From IMG/VR virus record IMGVR_UViG_3300043450_000132, positions 1 to 38,086 of that record: DNA of 38,086 bases; one strand, 5' to 3'. This DNA comes from a virus. Below are positions 12,886-20,602 of this stretch, in pieces (within the stretch, counting starts at the first letter, position 1; the number at the start of each line of letters is the position of its first letter). The position numbers and the translations under genes are program-made. Under the pieces are notes generated by a model. It was not told the DNA's origin. It worked only from the letters and a program-made list of their open reading frames with translations, and searched no databases.

Positions 12886-13379
12886 TCGCCCAGAACTGGC
12901 TGGCGCACCGCGTCCAGCGATACCACACGAACCCGCACTTGGCCCGCGTCGGCCAGACGAACGCGGATCACGCGCATGGCGTGGCCTCGATCATTGCGAT
13001 GCTGCACCCTGAGCCCAGCGCGGCCCTGCTGCGCGCGGCGCTCTGGCACGACGCAGGCGAGCGGTGGGCGGGCGACCTGCCGTCGCCGTTCAAGGAGGAG
13101 TTCCCTGATGTCGCGCGGCAGCATCGCTTCGCGGAGCAACGGCTGGCGCTGCGCGCCGCGCCCCTCGAGCCGATGCTGACGCCCGACGAGGAGAGCTGGC
13201 TGAAGATGGCCGACGGCCTTGAGGCGCTCTTCTTCGCGGCCTTGCACCGCCCCAACCTCCTGGAGCGCGCCGACTGGCTGAAGCACATGGACGACGTGCT
13301 GGATCGCGCCGAGGACCACGGCGCTCGGCGCGCCATTGAGGCGGCCATCAAGATGGTGATCGAGGAGGGGATGGCATGA
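12882..13379 (+). CDS. HD-domain phosphohydrolase, YfbR-like
   Basis: A 165-residue HD-superfamily protein. Metal ligands are visible: His30 or His32 in NADHAHG, His56-Asp57 in WHDAGE, and Asp111 in KMADGLEA. The order and spacing resemble YfbR, a 5'-deoxynucleotidase acting on deoxynucleoside monophosphates. In a phage it would adjust dNTP pools during replication, or remove modified or signalling nucleotides. It is coupled to the DUF6378 gene downstream. Confidence 0.8.
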   Translation: MIAQNWLAHRVQRYHTNPHLARVGQTNADHAHGVASIIAMLHPEPSAALLRAALWHDAGERWAGDLPSPFKEEFPDVARQHRFAEQRLALRAAPLEPMLTPDEESWLKMADGLEALFFAALHRPNLLERADWLKHMDDVLDRAEDHGARRAIEAAIKMVIEEGMA

Positions 13380-13687
13380 CCCCGAAGGAAGAAATGGACG
13401 CGCTGGCGGAGACGCTGCTGAAGCCCACGACGCGCAGCGAAATCCTGGAGGAGGCGAGCCGCCTGATCCACGGCGAGCGCGCGAAGGCCTACGGGCCGCC
13501 GGAGGTCAACCACCTCCGCATCGCGAGGGGCTGGGCGATCATCCTCGGCACCGAAGTCAGGCCTGATCAGGTGGCCCTCTGCATGGCGTGGCTGAAGATT
13601 GCGCGCCTGTGTGAGGGGCCGCACCGTGACAGCTACGTGGACGGTGCGGCCTATTTGGCGCTGGCAGGCGAGCTGGCGCTGGACTAG
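13376..13687 (+). CDS. DUF6378-like protein, possible nucleotide metabolism
   Basis: A 103-residue helical protein. The pattern EILEEASRLIHGERAKAYG, then IARGWAIILG, VALCMAWLKIARL and DSYVDGAAYLALAGEL matches the phage DUF6378 family as I remember it. The family resembles all-alpha NTP pyrophosphatases (MazG-like), with acidic residues along helices. Paired with the HD hydrolase, a nucleotide-pool role is likely. The last 4 bases overlap the convergent cI gene. Confidence 0.75.
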   Translation: MTPKEEMDALAETLLKPTTRSEILEEASRLIHGERAKAYGPPEVNHLRIARGWAIILGTEVRPDQVALCMAWLKIARLCEGPHRDSYVDGAAYLALAGELALD

Positions 13688-14250
13688 AGCCGCTTGCCCG
13701 CCCAGACGACGCGCCCAGCGACCTTGATGTCGCTGGGGGCGACATCGCCGAGCGGCGCGTAGAGCGCATTGTCGTTCGTGATCGTGAGCTTCTTGCGGAT
13801 CGGGTTGAACGACACGCGCTTCACCATCGTGTGGCCTGCGGCCTCGATCGCGTAGACGCCATCCTGCGTGACCTTCGCCACCGTCTTGTCGATCAGGACG
13901 ATGTCGCCCCGCGCAAGCGTCGGCAGCATAGCGTCATCCTCCACTTCGATCGCCTGAAGCGTTGAGGGCTTGCCTATCTTGTCCACCTGATCCCCATCGA
14001 AGGCCATGCGCTTCTTGCCGCCCAGAAAGGGAAGCACTACCACAGGCTGCTCGATGATTTGGCCATCGCCAATCAAGTCTGCGACGCGGCAATTCAACGC
14101 GCCCGCGATCTCCTCGAGCAGAGGCATGTTTACGCGCCCCGGCTCCTTCTCATACCTACCCACTGATACCCCCGTCGTACCTATTAACTTGGCAAGGTCA
14201 GATTGCGACATCCCTCGCGCCTCGCGCAACTCGCGTATTCTTAATTTCAT
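13684..14250 (-). CDS. CI-type phage repressor with inactive S24 domain
   Basis: A 188-residue repressor. Residues 1-60 form an XRE helix-turn-helix (SQSDLAKLIGTTGVSVGRYE). Residues about 95-188 form a LexA/CI S24-type dimerisation domain. The catalytic serine motif reads EDDAMLPTL, so Ser is replaced by Ala107, while the Lys144 of MVKRV remains. Self-cleavage, the usual RecA-triggered induction step, should not occur. Related proteins with DAM in place of DSM exist in other phages, some controlled by antirepressors. The gene overlaps integrase (ATGA) and is convergent with the replication operon. It probably binds the ACCGNNNCGGT sites. Confidence 0.85.
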   Translation of the reverse strand: MKLRIRELREARGMSQSDLAKLIGTTGVSVGRYEKEPGRVNMPLLEEIAGALNCRVADLIGDGQIIEQPVVVLPFLGGKKRMAFDGDQVDKIGKPSTLQAIEVEDDAMLPTLARGDIVLIDKTVAKVTQDGVYAIEAAGHTMVKRVSFNPIRKKLTITNDNALYAPLGDVAPSDIKVAGRVVWAGKRL

Positions 14251-15092
14251 GCAAGGTGCCCCCGCACTTCATCCATCCTCGCCAGAACATCCTCTGGCCG
14301 TAGATTTACGTACCGCTGAAGCATCCTCCAGTCCGCGTGGCCGCTGACCACCCGGAGCATGGCGGGCGTCCAGCCAGCCGCCGCGAGACGAGATAAGCAC
14401 TCATGGCGCAGGTCGTGCCAGTGAAAATCCTGTAGGGAGGGCATGACGCTGGCGGCGCGGTCACGGGTGCGGTGCCAGCTCAGGCGGTGGGCGTTGGCCG
14501 TCATGTCGAGCAGCGAGCCCACGCCAGCGTGCGGCCTGAGCGCCTCAACGGCGGGGATGGACAGCGGCACCAGCCTGCCCTTGTTCGTCTTGGTCACCTC
14601 CTTGGGCAGCCGGATCGTGCGGGCCGAGAGGTCGATCCACTCGCGCCGGATCGCGCACATCTCATTGCGCCTGACGCCCGTCTCGACGGCCACCACCATC
14701 GAGAGGCGCATGCGCTCGCTGGCCTCGCCCCACAGCGCCTGCCACTCGCCGGGCAGCAGCCTGCGCTCGCGCCCGCTGTCGATCGTCGGCATGGCGATGC
14801 GACTGAAGGTCTGCTTGTGGTCGGGGATGTCGAGGCCCCACTCCTGGCGCGCCGTGCGGATGATCGCCTTGAGGCAATTCAGCTCGTGCGTGATGGATTG
14901 GGGCGAGAGGTGCGCGCGGGTCCGCATGAAGTCCCGCAGATGCTCCGGCTGGAGCTTTCCGATGCGGATGTGGCCGAGGTGCTGGGCCACGGTGCGGGCG
15001 CGGTAGCCCGTCTGGTGGGGGCGTGGAAAGGCCGCCGCGTAGCGGTCGGCCAATTCACGTATTGTCGGGGAAAACAACTTAAGGCTGATCAT
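14247..15092 (-). CDS. int: Tyrosine-recombinase integrase
   Basis: A 281-residue site-specific recombinase. The catalytic set is visible: Arg141 (ETGVRRNEM), a Lys near 168-171, His226 and Arg229 (HWHDLRH), His252 (SGHADW) and nucleophile Tyr261 (RYVN). An N-terminal SAM-like core-binding domain (about 10-90) precedes it; the arm-binding domain seems reduced. The ATG at 15092 has GGAG seven bases upstream. attP lies 66 bp upstream. The stop overlaps cI, so integrase and repressor come from one mRNA. Confidence 0.9.
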   Translation of the reverse strand: MISLKLFSPTIRELADRYAAAFPRPHQTGYRARTVAQHLGHIRIGKLQPEHLRDFMRTRAHLSPQSITHELNCLKAIIRTARQEWGLDIPDHKQTFSRIAMPTIDSGRERRLLPGEWQALWGEASERMRLSMVVAVETGVRRNEMCAIRREWIDLSARTIRLPKEVTKTNKGRLVPLSIPAVEALRPHAGVGSLLDMTANAHRLSWHRTRDRAASVMPSLQDFHWHDLRHECLSRLAAAGWTPAMLRVVSGHADWRMLQRYVNLRPEDVLARMDEVRGHLA

Positions 15093-15276
15093 GTGTGTCT
15101 CCAGTTATGGCGACACTCAGCCTGCAGTCCGAATTACGGTGCCATCTTTTTGAGGAGATGGCGCGAGTGACGGGGCTCGAACCCGCGACCTTCGGCGTGA
15201 CAGGCTAAGTGCGGAGCCTGTTTCGCGCGGTCCGAGTGTCCCGTCTACGCACTGGAGGTTGCGAGTTCGCCGTATG
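15093..15276. promoter_or_regulatory. att and integrase leader region
   Basis: This gap between the last late gene and integrase holds the attP core (15159-15205) and the integrase leader. No convincing intrinsic terminator stops late transcripts before int, and no strong promoter hexamers are seen ahead of int. GTCCGA occurs on both sides of the core (about 15126 and 15220), perhaps part of arm sites. Confidence 0.5.
15159..15205 (-). other. attP core: 3' half of a tRNA-Asp(GTC) gene
   Basis: Read on the minus strand, this 47-base stretch is a canonical tRNA 3' half: anticodon loop CTGTCAC (anticodon GTC, Asp), 3' anticodon stem GCCGA, variable loop AGGTC, a T arm with TTCGAGC loop, acceptor strand CACTCGC, discriminator G and CCA. 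The 5' half is absent: the preceding bases do not form the other anticodon strand. This is the standard form of attP for phages that integrate into a tRNA and rebuild its 3' end. A 7-bp inverted repeat (GCCATCT/AGATGGC) spans 15141-15162. Confidence 0.85.
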
Positions 15277-17310
15277 TCACCGATCGGAGAGCAGCCCTTG
15301 CTCTGCAACGATGGGCGATACCCTCGCGCCAGCCCTGCCAAGGCCATCGAGCGTGTTGACGACCTTCTTCTCAAGGACGCCGATCAGGCTGTTGTCCTTC
15401 AGCGCCCGCTCCACCAGCAGCGGGTCATCGGACAGCACGATCCTGGCGATCTCCATGCGCTGCGCCTCGGACAGGTTCGGAGCCCTGTCACCCACGAGGC
15501 GCGACAGGAGGCGTGCCCATGCGAACAAGTCCGAGCCGCCAATGGCCGACGCCGCATCCTGCGCCACGCCCATGTTGTCGCCGATGCCTTGCGACATCGT
15601 CGTCTGCGCTGTCTGCGACCCGCCGATGATAGTGTCGCGGGCGGCCTGCGCGTCGCGCGCCACCTCCAGCTTGGGGACGACGCGGCCCTCCGCCCCATCC
15701 GGCAAGGCAAGGCGCAACGCCGTACCCCGCCCGGTGCTGGGTTCAGCAAGATCTCGGATCACGCCGGGCGCAGTGCTGGGCCGCGAGAGTTGCCCGCGCA
15801 GCGCGGCGACGAGGCCAGCGCGGAATGCCTTCAGCCCCTCGTCAGTTGCGAGCGCGGCGTCGCGCTCGGCGATCTGGCGCATGATCAGCTCCAGCTCGTC
15901 GGGGGTCTTCCCGGCGGCAGTCTGGCCGAGCTTGAAGAAGTCATTGGCGTGTCTGACGATGGCCGCCTCAGCGCGCGCTGCCTTGAGGGGCAGCGACGTG
16001 TTGTCCAGCTCCTGCTTCAGCATGTCGCGGAACAGGCCATAGCCTTCGCCGATGTCGCCGCTGCTGTCCTTGTAAGCCTTGCTGGTGAGGTCGCGCAGCG
16101 CGCGGAAGGTGCTCTCAGCCTCGGCGAGAGTGGGCGTCCGCGTGAAGCTGATCACGCCATCCTTCTCGGTGAAGAAGGGCTTGATCCCGTACTTCAGCCG
16201 CGCCGCCTTCGCCGCGTTCGTGAGGGCTTCCGGCGCATCCCTTGCCACCATCTCCAACATGGAGATGACCGTCGATGCCGGGGCGATAGGCGTGCCGTCT
16301 GGCCTGAACAGCGCGCCCGCGTAGGCATCTCTCTCGGCAATAGCCGCAGCTTCGTCGCTGACGCGCTTGTTGGCGAGGGGGTTGCCCGGATCTGCCAGCT
16401 CGCCCTGCACCGCGTCCAGCGCGGCTTTGCGCGTCTCGGCAGGGCGCGCGTCCAGGCGGTTGCGGATCAGCGACTGCGCCTCGCCACCCTCGGAGTAGAA
16501 CTTGCGGATCATCAGGCCAAGCGTCTTGTTCTCGGCCATCAGCGTTCCATTGCGGACGCCCTCGATCACCTCATCCGGCGTCAAGCCGCCACGCTGCGCG
16601 AGGCGCTGGATTTCCGCAGAGACGACGCCAGCCATGCGGTCGCCAGACTTGCGCCTGATCCAGTCAACGGCGGGCTTGAAGATAGACTGCCCAACAGCGG
16701 TCATTGCCCCGCCGATGACAGCCCCGCCGCCCGCGCCAACAAGGCCATCCGCGACGGCTTTGCCGAAGCGGTTGCCGATGTCGCCCTCGCCAGAGTTGAA
16801 GCCGTAGACAGCGCCCGTCGCGCCGCCGACCTTGGCCCCGTGCAGGGCGGATCTGCCGATCGCAGCAAGCCTGCCTGCCGTGGGAGCAACGGCGGCAGCC
16901 GAGCTGCCGCCAGTGAAAGGCGCTGCGAGCATCGCCGCCACCGTCGGGGCCAGCGCGCCGCCACCCTCCCAGGCAAGCGAGGAGTATGGGTAGGCTGCGC
17001 GATAGGCTTCCAGCGCGTTGCGTTCAGCCTCGACCGACTGGTTGTAGGCGTCGGTGTAGCCGTCGCCAGACATCCAGCTCGCCGCGCCAGAGGCCGCGCC
17101 CTTGATCTCGTCCCACGCGCCGAGCGTCAGGCCCTGCATGAAGGCCTTGCCACGCTCAGTGGGCGGAGGCTCGTTCTTCGTGACGCCTTGGCTGACGGCC
17201 TCTCTGATCGCCTGCCGCTGCCGCTCCTGATCTTCGGGCGAGAGTGCATTCCAGACTTCGTCTGGGACTTCCACGGGCGGCAGGCCGCCTCCAAGCTCAA
17301 CGATTGCCAT
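15277..17310 (-). CDS. Large internal virion/ejection protein
   Basis: A 677-residue protein at the end of the late operon. It has glycine/alanine-rich hydrophobic stretches (about 115-135, 150-175 and 185-205) flanked by helices, as in podovirus proteins ejected with DNA to build a channel across the envelope. The opening motif FMQGLTLGAWDEIKGA recurs at the start of many phage ejection or polyvalent proteins. The C-terminal two thirds is helical and charged. No enzyme motif is seen. It follows a peptidase-bearing virion protein, consistent with a three- or four-protein ejection set. Confidence 0.65.
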   Translation of the reverse strand: MAIVELGGGLPPVEVPDEVWNALSPEDQERQRQAIREAVSQGVTKNEPPPTERGKAFMQGLTLGAWDEIKGAASGAASWMSGDGYTDAYNQSVEAERNALEAYRAAYPYSSLAWEGGGALAPTVAAMLAAPFTGGSSAAAVAPTAGRLAAIGRSALHGAKVGGATGAVYGFNSGEGDIGNRFGKAVADGLVGAGGGAVIGGAMTAVGQSIFKPAVDWIRRKSGDRMAGVVSAEIQRLAQRGGLTPDEVIEGVRNGTLMAENKTLGLMIRKFYSEGGEAQSLIRNRLDARPAETRKAALDAVQGELADPGNPLANKRVSDEAAAIAERDAYAGALFRPDGTPIAPASTVISMLEMVARDAPEALTNAAKAARLKYGIKPFFTEKDGVISFTRTPTLAEAESTFRALRDLTSKAYKDSSGDIGEGYGLFRDMLKQELDNTSLPLKAARAEAAIVRHANDFFKLGQTAAGKTPDELELIMRQIAERDAALATDEGLKAFRAGLVAALRGQLSRPSTAPGVIRDLAEPSTGRGTALRLALPDGAEGRVVPKLEVARDAQAARDTIIGGSQTAQTTMSQGIGDNMGVAQDAASAIGGSDLFAWARLLSRLVGDRAPNLSEAQRMEIARIVLSDDPLLVERALKDNSLIGVLEKKVVNTLDGLGRAGARVSPIVAEQGLLSDR

Positions 17311-17318
17311 GCTAGCCT

Positions 17319-18692
17319 CTACGGATTGATGACAGTGTAGGGGACAACGGTGGAGGCCGAAGTCGCAGCCCCATAGGGCTGATAGGCTGGCGGAGAGATC
17401 ATGAAGCCCGGATTGACGCCGTACCGCCTCGCAAGGTCGCCATAGGTCTGGTTCACCGTGCCGACATTCTTTGCGACGCGACTGTAGATACCGTCCGCCT
17501 GCCGCAGGAAGTTGCGACGCTGCTCTGGCGTCAGCTTGTCACCATTCAGGATCGAGTTGTAGACGCTGACGACGGCCTGATCGACGCCTCCAGCGTTCTG
17601 CGCGTTGGCGTATTCGCCCTGCATGACGGTCGAGCCGGGGTCCAGCATCTTCATGTAGCTGTAGACGATCGCAATATCGCCAGCGCCCGCTGCCTCCGGC
17701 GAAGCCTCAGTCGTCTCGTAGGCCGACCGCATCCGCTCGTAGTAGTCGCGCACGCCCTGGAACGACTGAACGTCCTTCTCGCCGCGATACACCTTCAACA
17801 GGTCAAGTTCGCTGCCGAAGGCCTCCTTCTGGTCGGGGCCGCCGTCGTAGACGACTGTGCCGTCTTCGGACACGAGCTTGCCATTCACCTCGAACACATT
17901 CGGCTTTCCAGGCTTGTCGAGCGCCATCTTAACGGCTCCGCCTGCGTCGCCCGTGGCTGCCATGTACTGCGCCGCCTGAATGGCCTGCGGCGTGCCGAGC
18001 GTCTGGAGCCAAGACGCCGTGCGGTTCACCGCGTCCTTGACCTCCCGCCGATCCGCGCGAGCCTTCACCATCGCCCCGATGTTCGGGTCGGGGCTCATCC
18101 GCATGGAGTTGACCCACGTCAGCAGGCCGTCCATCGCCTCCGGCGACCGCAGGCGGTCGCGGAGCGTCATCGGCTGCTCCGGCTGCATGTTGAAATCGAG
18201 CAGGCCCATAGGCTGACCTCCGCTTGTGCTCATTGTAACGCCGCTACCCGGTGGCATCGCTCCGCCTCTGCCACCCAGCAATTCGACCTGCCACGGCTCC
18301 CACGACATCGGCACGTCGAGCCCGAAGCGGGCTGCGTTGGCTGCAATCCACTGCGCCTCTCGGCTGTTGGGATCGCGCAGCAATCTGCCGCTAGCGTCCG
18401 CGAAATCGACTGCCATGCCGATATTGTGCTGCGACCGACCCGGCGGGGCCACCCACTTGCGCGCAGCTTCTGGGCTGCCGTACTTTGCGACTGCGGCCTC
18501 GTAGAGCTGCGCTTGCAGCTCTGGCGAGCGGTACGCGGAGGTGATGGTCAGCGCGCGAGGGCCAAGCTCCTGGTCCGCCGCAGCAATCAGTTGAGCGACG
18601 CGAGCGGCATAGTCTGGGTTCAGCCTCGAAAAGCTGTCGGGCCTCGACGCCGCGCCCCCAACGGCATAGCGATACCAGTCGAAGCCCTCCAT
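17319..18692 (-). CDS. Internal virion protein with M15 D,D-peptidase-like domain
   Basis: A 457-residue protein. Residues about 22-137 match the M15/VanY-like peptidase fold: TSAYRS (51-56), then SQHNIGMAVDF with zinc ligands His89 and Asp96. The final motif reads EPWQVEL, so the third zinc ligand, normally His in WH, is Gln135. The remaining 300 residues are helical with Gly/Tyr-rich ends. Such proteins open peptidoglycan during DNA entry. Either another residue completes the zinc site or the domain only binds the wall. Confidence 0.7.
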   Translation of the reverse strand: MEGFDWYRYAVGGAASRPDSFSRLNPDYAARVAQLIAAADQELGPRALTITSAYRSPELQAQLYEAAVAKYGSPEAARKWVAPPGRSQHNIGMAVDFADASGRLLRDPNSREAQWIAANAARFGLDVPMSWEPWQVELLGGRGGAMPPGSGVTMSTSGGQPMGLLDFNMQPEQPMTLRDRLRSPEAMDGLLTWVNSMRMSPDPNIGAMVKARADRREVKDAVNRTASWLQTLGTPQAIQAAQYMAATGDAGGAVKMALDKPGKPNVFEVNGKLVSEDGTVVYDGGPDQKEAFGSELDLLKVYRGEKDVQSFQGVRDYYERMRSAYETTEASPEAAGAGDIAIVYSYMKMLDPGSTVMQGEYANAQNAGGVDQAVVSVYNSILNGDKLTPEQRRNFLRQADGIYSRVAKNVGTVNQTYGDLARRYGVNPGFMISPPAYQPYGAATSASTVVPYTVINP

Positions 18693-18695
18693 GTG

Positions 18696-19322
18696 TTACC
18701 GCCCGGCCATCATCATGAAGGGCAGCGTCAGGTAGTCGAACAGGCCCGGCGTCCTGGTCGCCGTGCTCGTGCTCTGCCCCATGTTTGCCGCGCCCACAGC
18801 CGCCATCGGGAGCTGGATCGAGCGCTCAGGCGCGCCCGTGAAGCCCGCGAACTGGCCCTTGGCCGCGTCGATCAGCGCCTGCTGGATCGCCTGCTGCATC
18901 TGGCCCTGCTGCATCTGCTGCTGGTTCAGTTGCTGGCCGAAGCCGAAGCCCTGCTGCGCGAGGTTCGACATCATCTGCTGCTGCTGCTGGGCTGCGCCCA
19001 GAGCCGTGTTGAAGCCCTGCATGTTCAGGTTGGCCGACGTGTCGGCGAGCTGCTTCGTGAAGCCCGCGTTCGTCTGCGCCTCGGCCACGCCGTGGCGCGA
19101 TCCGCCGAAGGCGCGAGCTGCCTGAGCCTGAGCCCCGAGCTGGCCCATTGCTTGCCGCTGCGCGATGCCGAGGTCGGCCATCACGTTGTTCGTCACGTTC
19201 TGCGTGAACGGGTTCATGAACTGGCCGATGTTCGGGCCCTGCAGGGCGGTGCCGTAGGCACCTGCCGCCTGCTGCATTACGTTCGGCTGCTGCACGTTCT
19301 GGGGGTTTGCTCCGCCTGACAT
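18696..19322 (-). CDS. Gln-rich internal virion/ejection protein
   Basis: A 208-residue protein very rich in Gln, Ala, Met and Gly. It includes NPFTQNVTNNVMADLGIAQ and a run of Gln/Met repeats (about 112-145), followed by a Gly/Ala hydrophobic C-terminus. This composition resembles small internal virion proteins of podoviruses. It starts one base before the stop of the next gene upstream. The C-terminal LFDYLTLPFMMMAGR could enter a membrane. Confidence 0.6.
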   Translation of the reverse strand: MSGGANPQNVQQPNVMQQAAGAYGTALQGPNIGQFMNPFTQNVTNNVMADLGIAQRQAMGQLGAQAQAARAFGGSRHGVAEAQTNAGFTKQLADTSANLNMQGFNTALGAAQQQQQMMSNLAQQGFGFGQQLNQQQMQQGQMQQAIQQALIDAAKGQFAGFTGAPERSIQLPMAAVGAANMGQSTSTATRTPGLFDYLTLPFMMMAGR

Positions 19323-19323
19323 C

Positions 19324-20031
19324 TTACTTTCCTCCGCCCATGCCTGAAGAACGACTGGTCGGCGGGGCTGTCTTGACGCCGAGAGAGTTCAGCATTCCCG
19401 AAATCGGCCCGCCGACAAACGTGCTGCCGCTCGTGCCAGGGCCACCGCCATCAATCCTGTCGCGGAAGTTCGTGAAGGGCGATGCGTTCATCGACTGCGA
19501 GATGTAGTCCCCGCCGCCGCCCAAGATGGCTCCGAGGTTCATGCCGCGCCCGAAGGGGCCGCCCCGCGACCCGCGCGAGGGCTGCACCGCGCCCGCAGGG
19601 CTGTCGCTGAAGCCGCCTGCGCCGCCGCCGAAGGGCGATCCCGGCTCTGCGCCAGTCACTGGATCGATGAAGGGCGCGTTCAGCGCCGCGAACTGCCCAG
19701 GCCGCTGCGCTGCCAGTGCATCGATCGACTGCTGGAACATCGGCGCGGAGCTGTAGCCCTGCACGCCGCCCGCGAAGGTCTGCGGCGCAGGCATGCCCGC
19801 CATCGCGTCCGTCGGAGCGGCCATGCCGAAGGCCGAGGCTGCGTCGTTCGTGTTCTGGAAGGCCGCCTGCTGCATGGGCGTGAAGCCCGCCACGTCTGGC
19901 CCGAAGTAGGGAGTGTAGCCGACCTGCGCGAGCTTGTCGGCGCGCGCCATGTTCTGCCGTGCGCCACCTTCCAGCCACGCAGGAATTTTCACCTGCTGCG
20001 TCTGCTTGCCGCCCTTGCCTCCGCCGCTCAT
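19324..20031 (-). CDS. Gly-rich virion protein with GGPxSGxLNxLGV motif
   Basis: A 235-residue, Gly/Pro/Ala-rich low-complexity protein. A longer frame runs to 20151, but the ATG at 20031 overlaps the upstream stop (ATGA). The N-terminus (KIPAWLEGGARQNMARADKLAQVGYTPYFGPDVAGFTPMQQAA) is typical of podovirus internal proteins. Near the C-terminus residues 205-219 carry a motif shared with the 232-residue protein at 35078-35776. Probable ejection or head-tail interface component. Confidence 0.6.
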   Translation of the reverse strand: MSGGGKGGKQTQQVKIPAWLEGGARQNMARADKLAQVGYTPYFGPDVAGFTPMQQAAFQNTNDAASAFGMAAPTDAMAGMPAPQTFAGGVQGYSSAPMFQQSIDALAAQRPGQFAALNAPFIDPVTGAEPGSPFGGGAGGFSDSPAGAVQPSRGSRGGPFGRGMNLGAILGGGGDYISQSMNASPFTNFRDRIDGGGPGTSGSTFVGGPISGMLNSLGVKTAPPTSRSSGMGGGK

Positions 20032-20399
20032 GCCGCGAACTCCTTTTCCAGCACCGTCATCACGGGCCTGTATCCGTACTTGCCGAGGACACGCGCCCAG
20101 CCGTGTCGCCCCGCGATTGTCATGCTTGTGCAGCCCTGCCCCTTGCTCCACTCGACGGCGCTGTCGATCATGTCGATGATCTGATCCATCTCGCCGCCCG
20201 CGAGAAACACGTGCAGGACGCTCTTCCTAGGGTATAGCACGATTTCAGTGACCGCGCACCCGCGCGCGGCAGGCCAGAGCTGCATCCGGCCCTCGACGAT
20301 GCCCTGCACCACGTCCTCGAAGGCGTGCGTGCCGCCGCTGTACTCGAGGGCATCCTCGATCCACGGGCGGCACCGCAGAAGCTCCGCAGCGCCGTTCAT
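20028..20399 (-). CDS. GNAT-fold internal virion protein, T7 gp13-like
   Basis: A 123-residue protein with the end of a GNAT fold: beta strands around EIVLYPRKSVLHVFLAGG and a helix with DSAVEWSKGQGCTSMTIAGRHGWARVLGKYGYRPV. T7 gp13 and its relatives share this fold and position before ejection proteins, and are thought to serve virion assembly, not acetylation. The acetyl-CoA loop is weak here. It overlaps neighbours on both sides. Confidence 0.65.
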   Translation of the reverse strand: MNGAAELLRCRPWIEDALEYSGGTHAFEDVVQGIVEGRMQLWPAARGCAVTEIVLYPRKSVLHVFLAGGEMDQIIDMIDSAVEWSKGQGCTSMTIAGRHGWARVLGKYGYRPVMTVLEKEFAA

Positions 20400-20602
20400 A
20401 TGGCCACCGCCGTGATCACGCCCGCGTTCGACACCGTGACGCTGTAGCGCGTGCCGTTGGGGCTGGTCAGGATCAGACGGGCCTGCCCGATCTCGACATC
20501 GGCGCTGCGCTTGTGATTGCGCTGATCCTCCAGCTCAAGGGTGCGGCGCAGCTCCTGCTGATCCGCGCGCGAGTAGCTGGTGGGCGGGAGTTGCAGCTTC
20601 AA
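20396..20602 (-). CDS. Hypothetical small virion-region protein
   Basis: A 68-residue protein starting with TTG 20602, which overlaps the nozzle-gene stop (TTGA). It has an N-terminal helix rich in Arg/Glu (SRADQQELRRTLELEDQRNHKR) and a C-terminal beta hairpin (RYSVTVSNAGVITAVAI). Short proteins with this layout are common between tail and internal virion genes of podoviruses. Function unknown. Confidence 0.6.
   Translation of the reverse strand: MKLQLPPTSYSRADQQELRRTLELEDQRNHKRSADVEIGQARLILTSPNGTRYSVTVSNAGVITAVAI

Noticed and set aside
15159-15205. Complete tRNA gene
   Set aside because: Only the 3' half from the anticodon loop is present; the upstream bases do not form a D arm or the 5' acceptor strand.
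15259-17340. 693-residue plus-strand frame
   Set aside because: It mirrors the 677-residue ejection protein, which has the right operon strand, start signal and overlaps.
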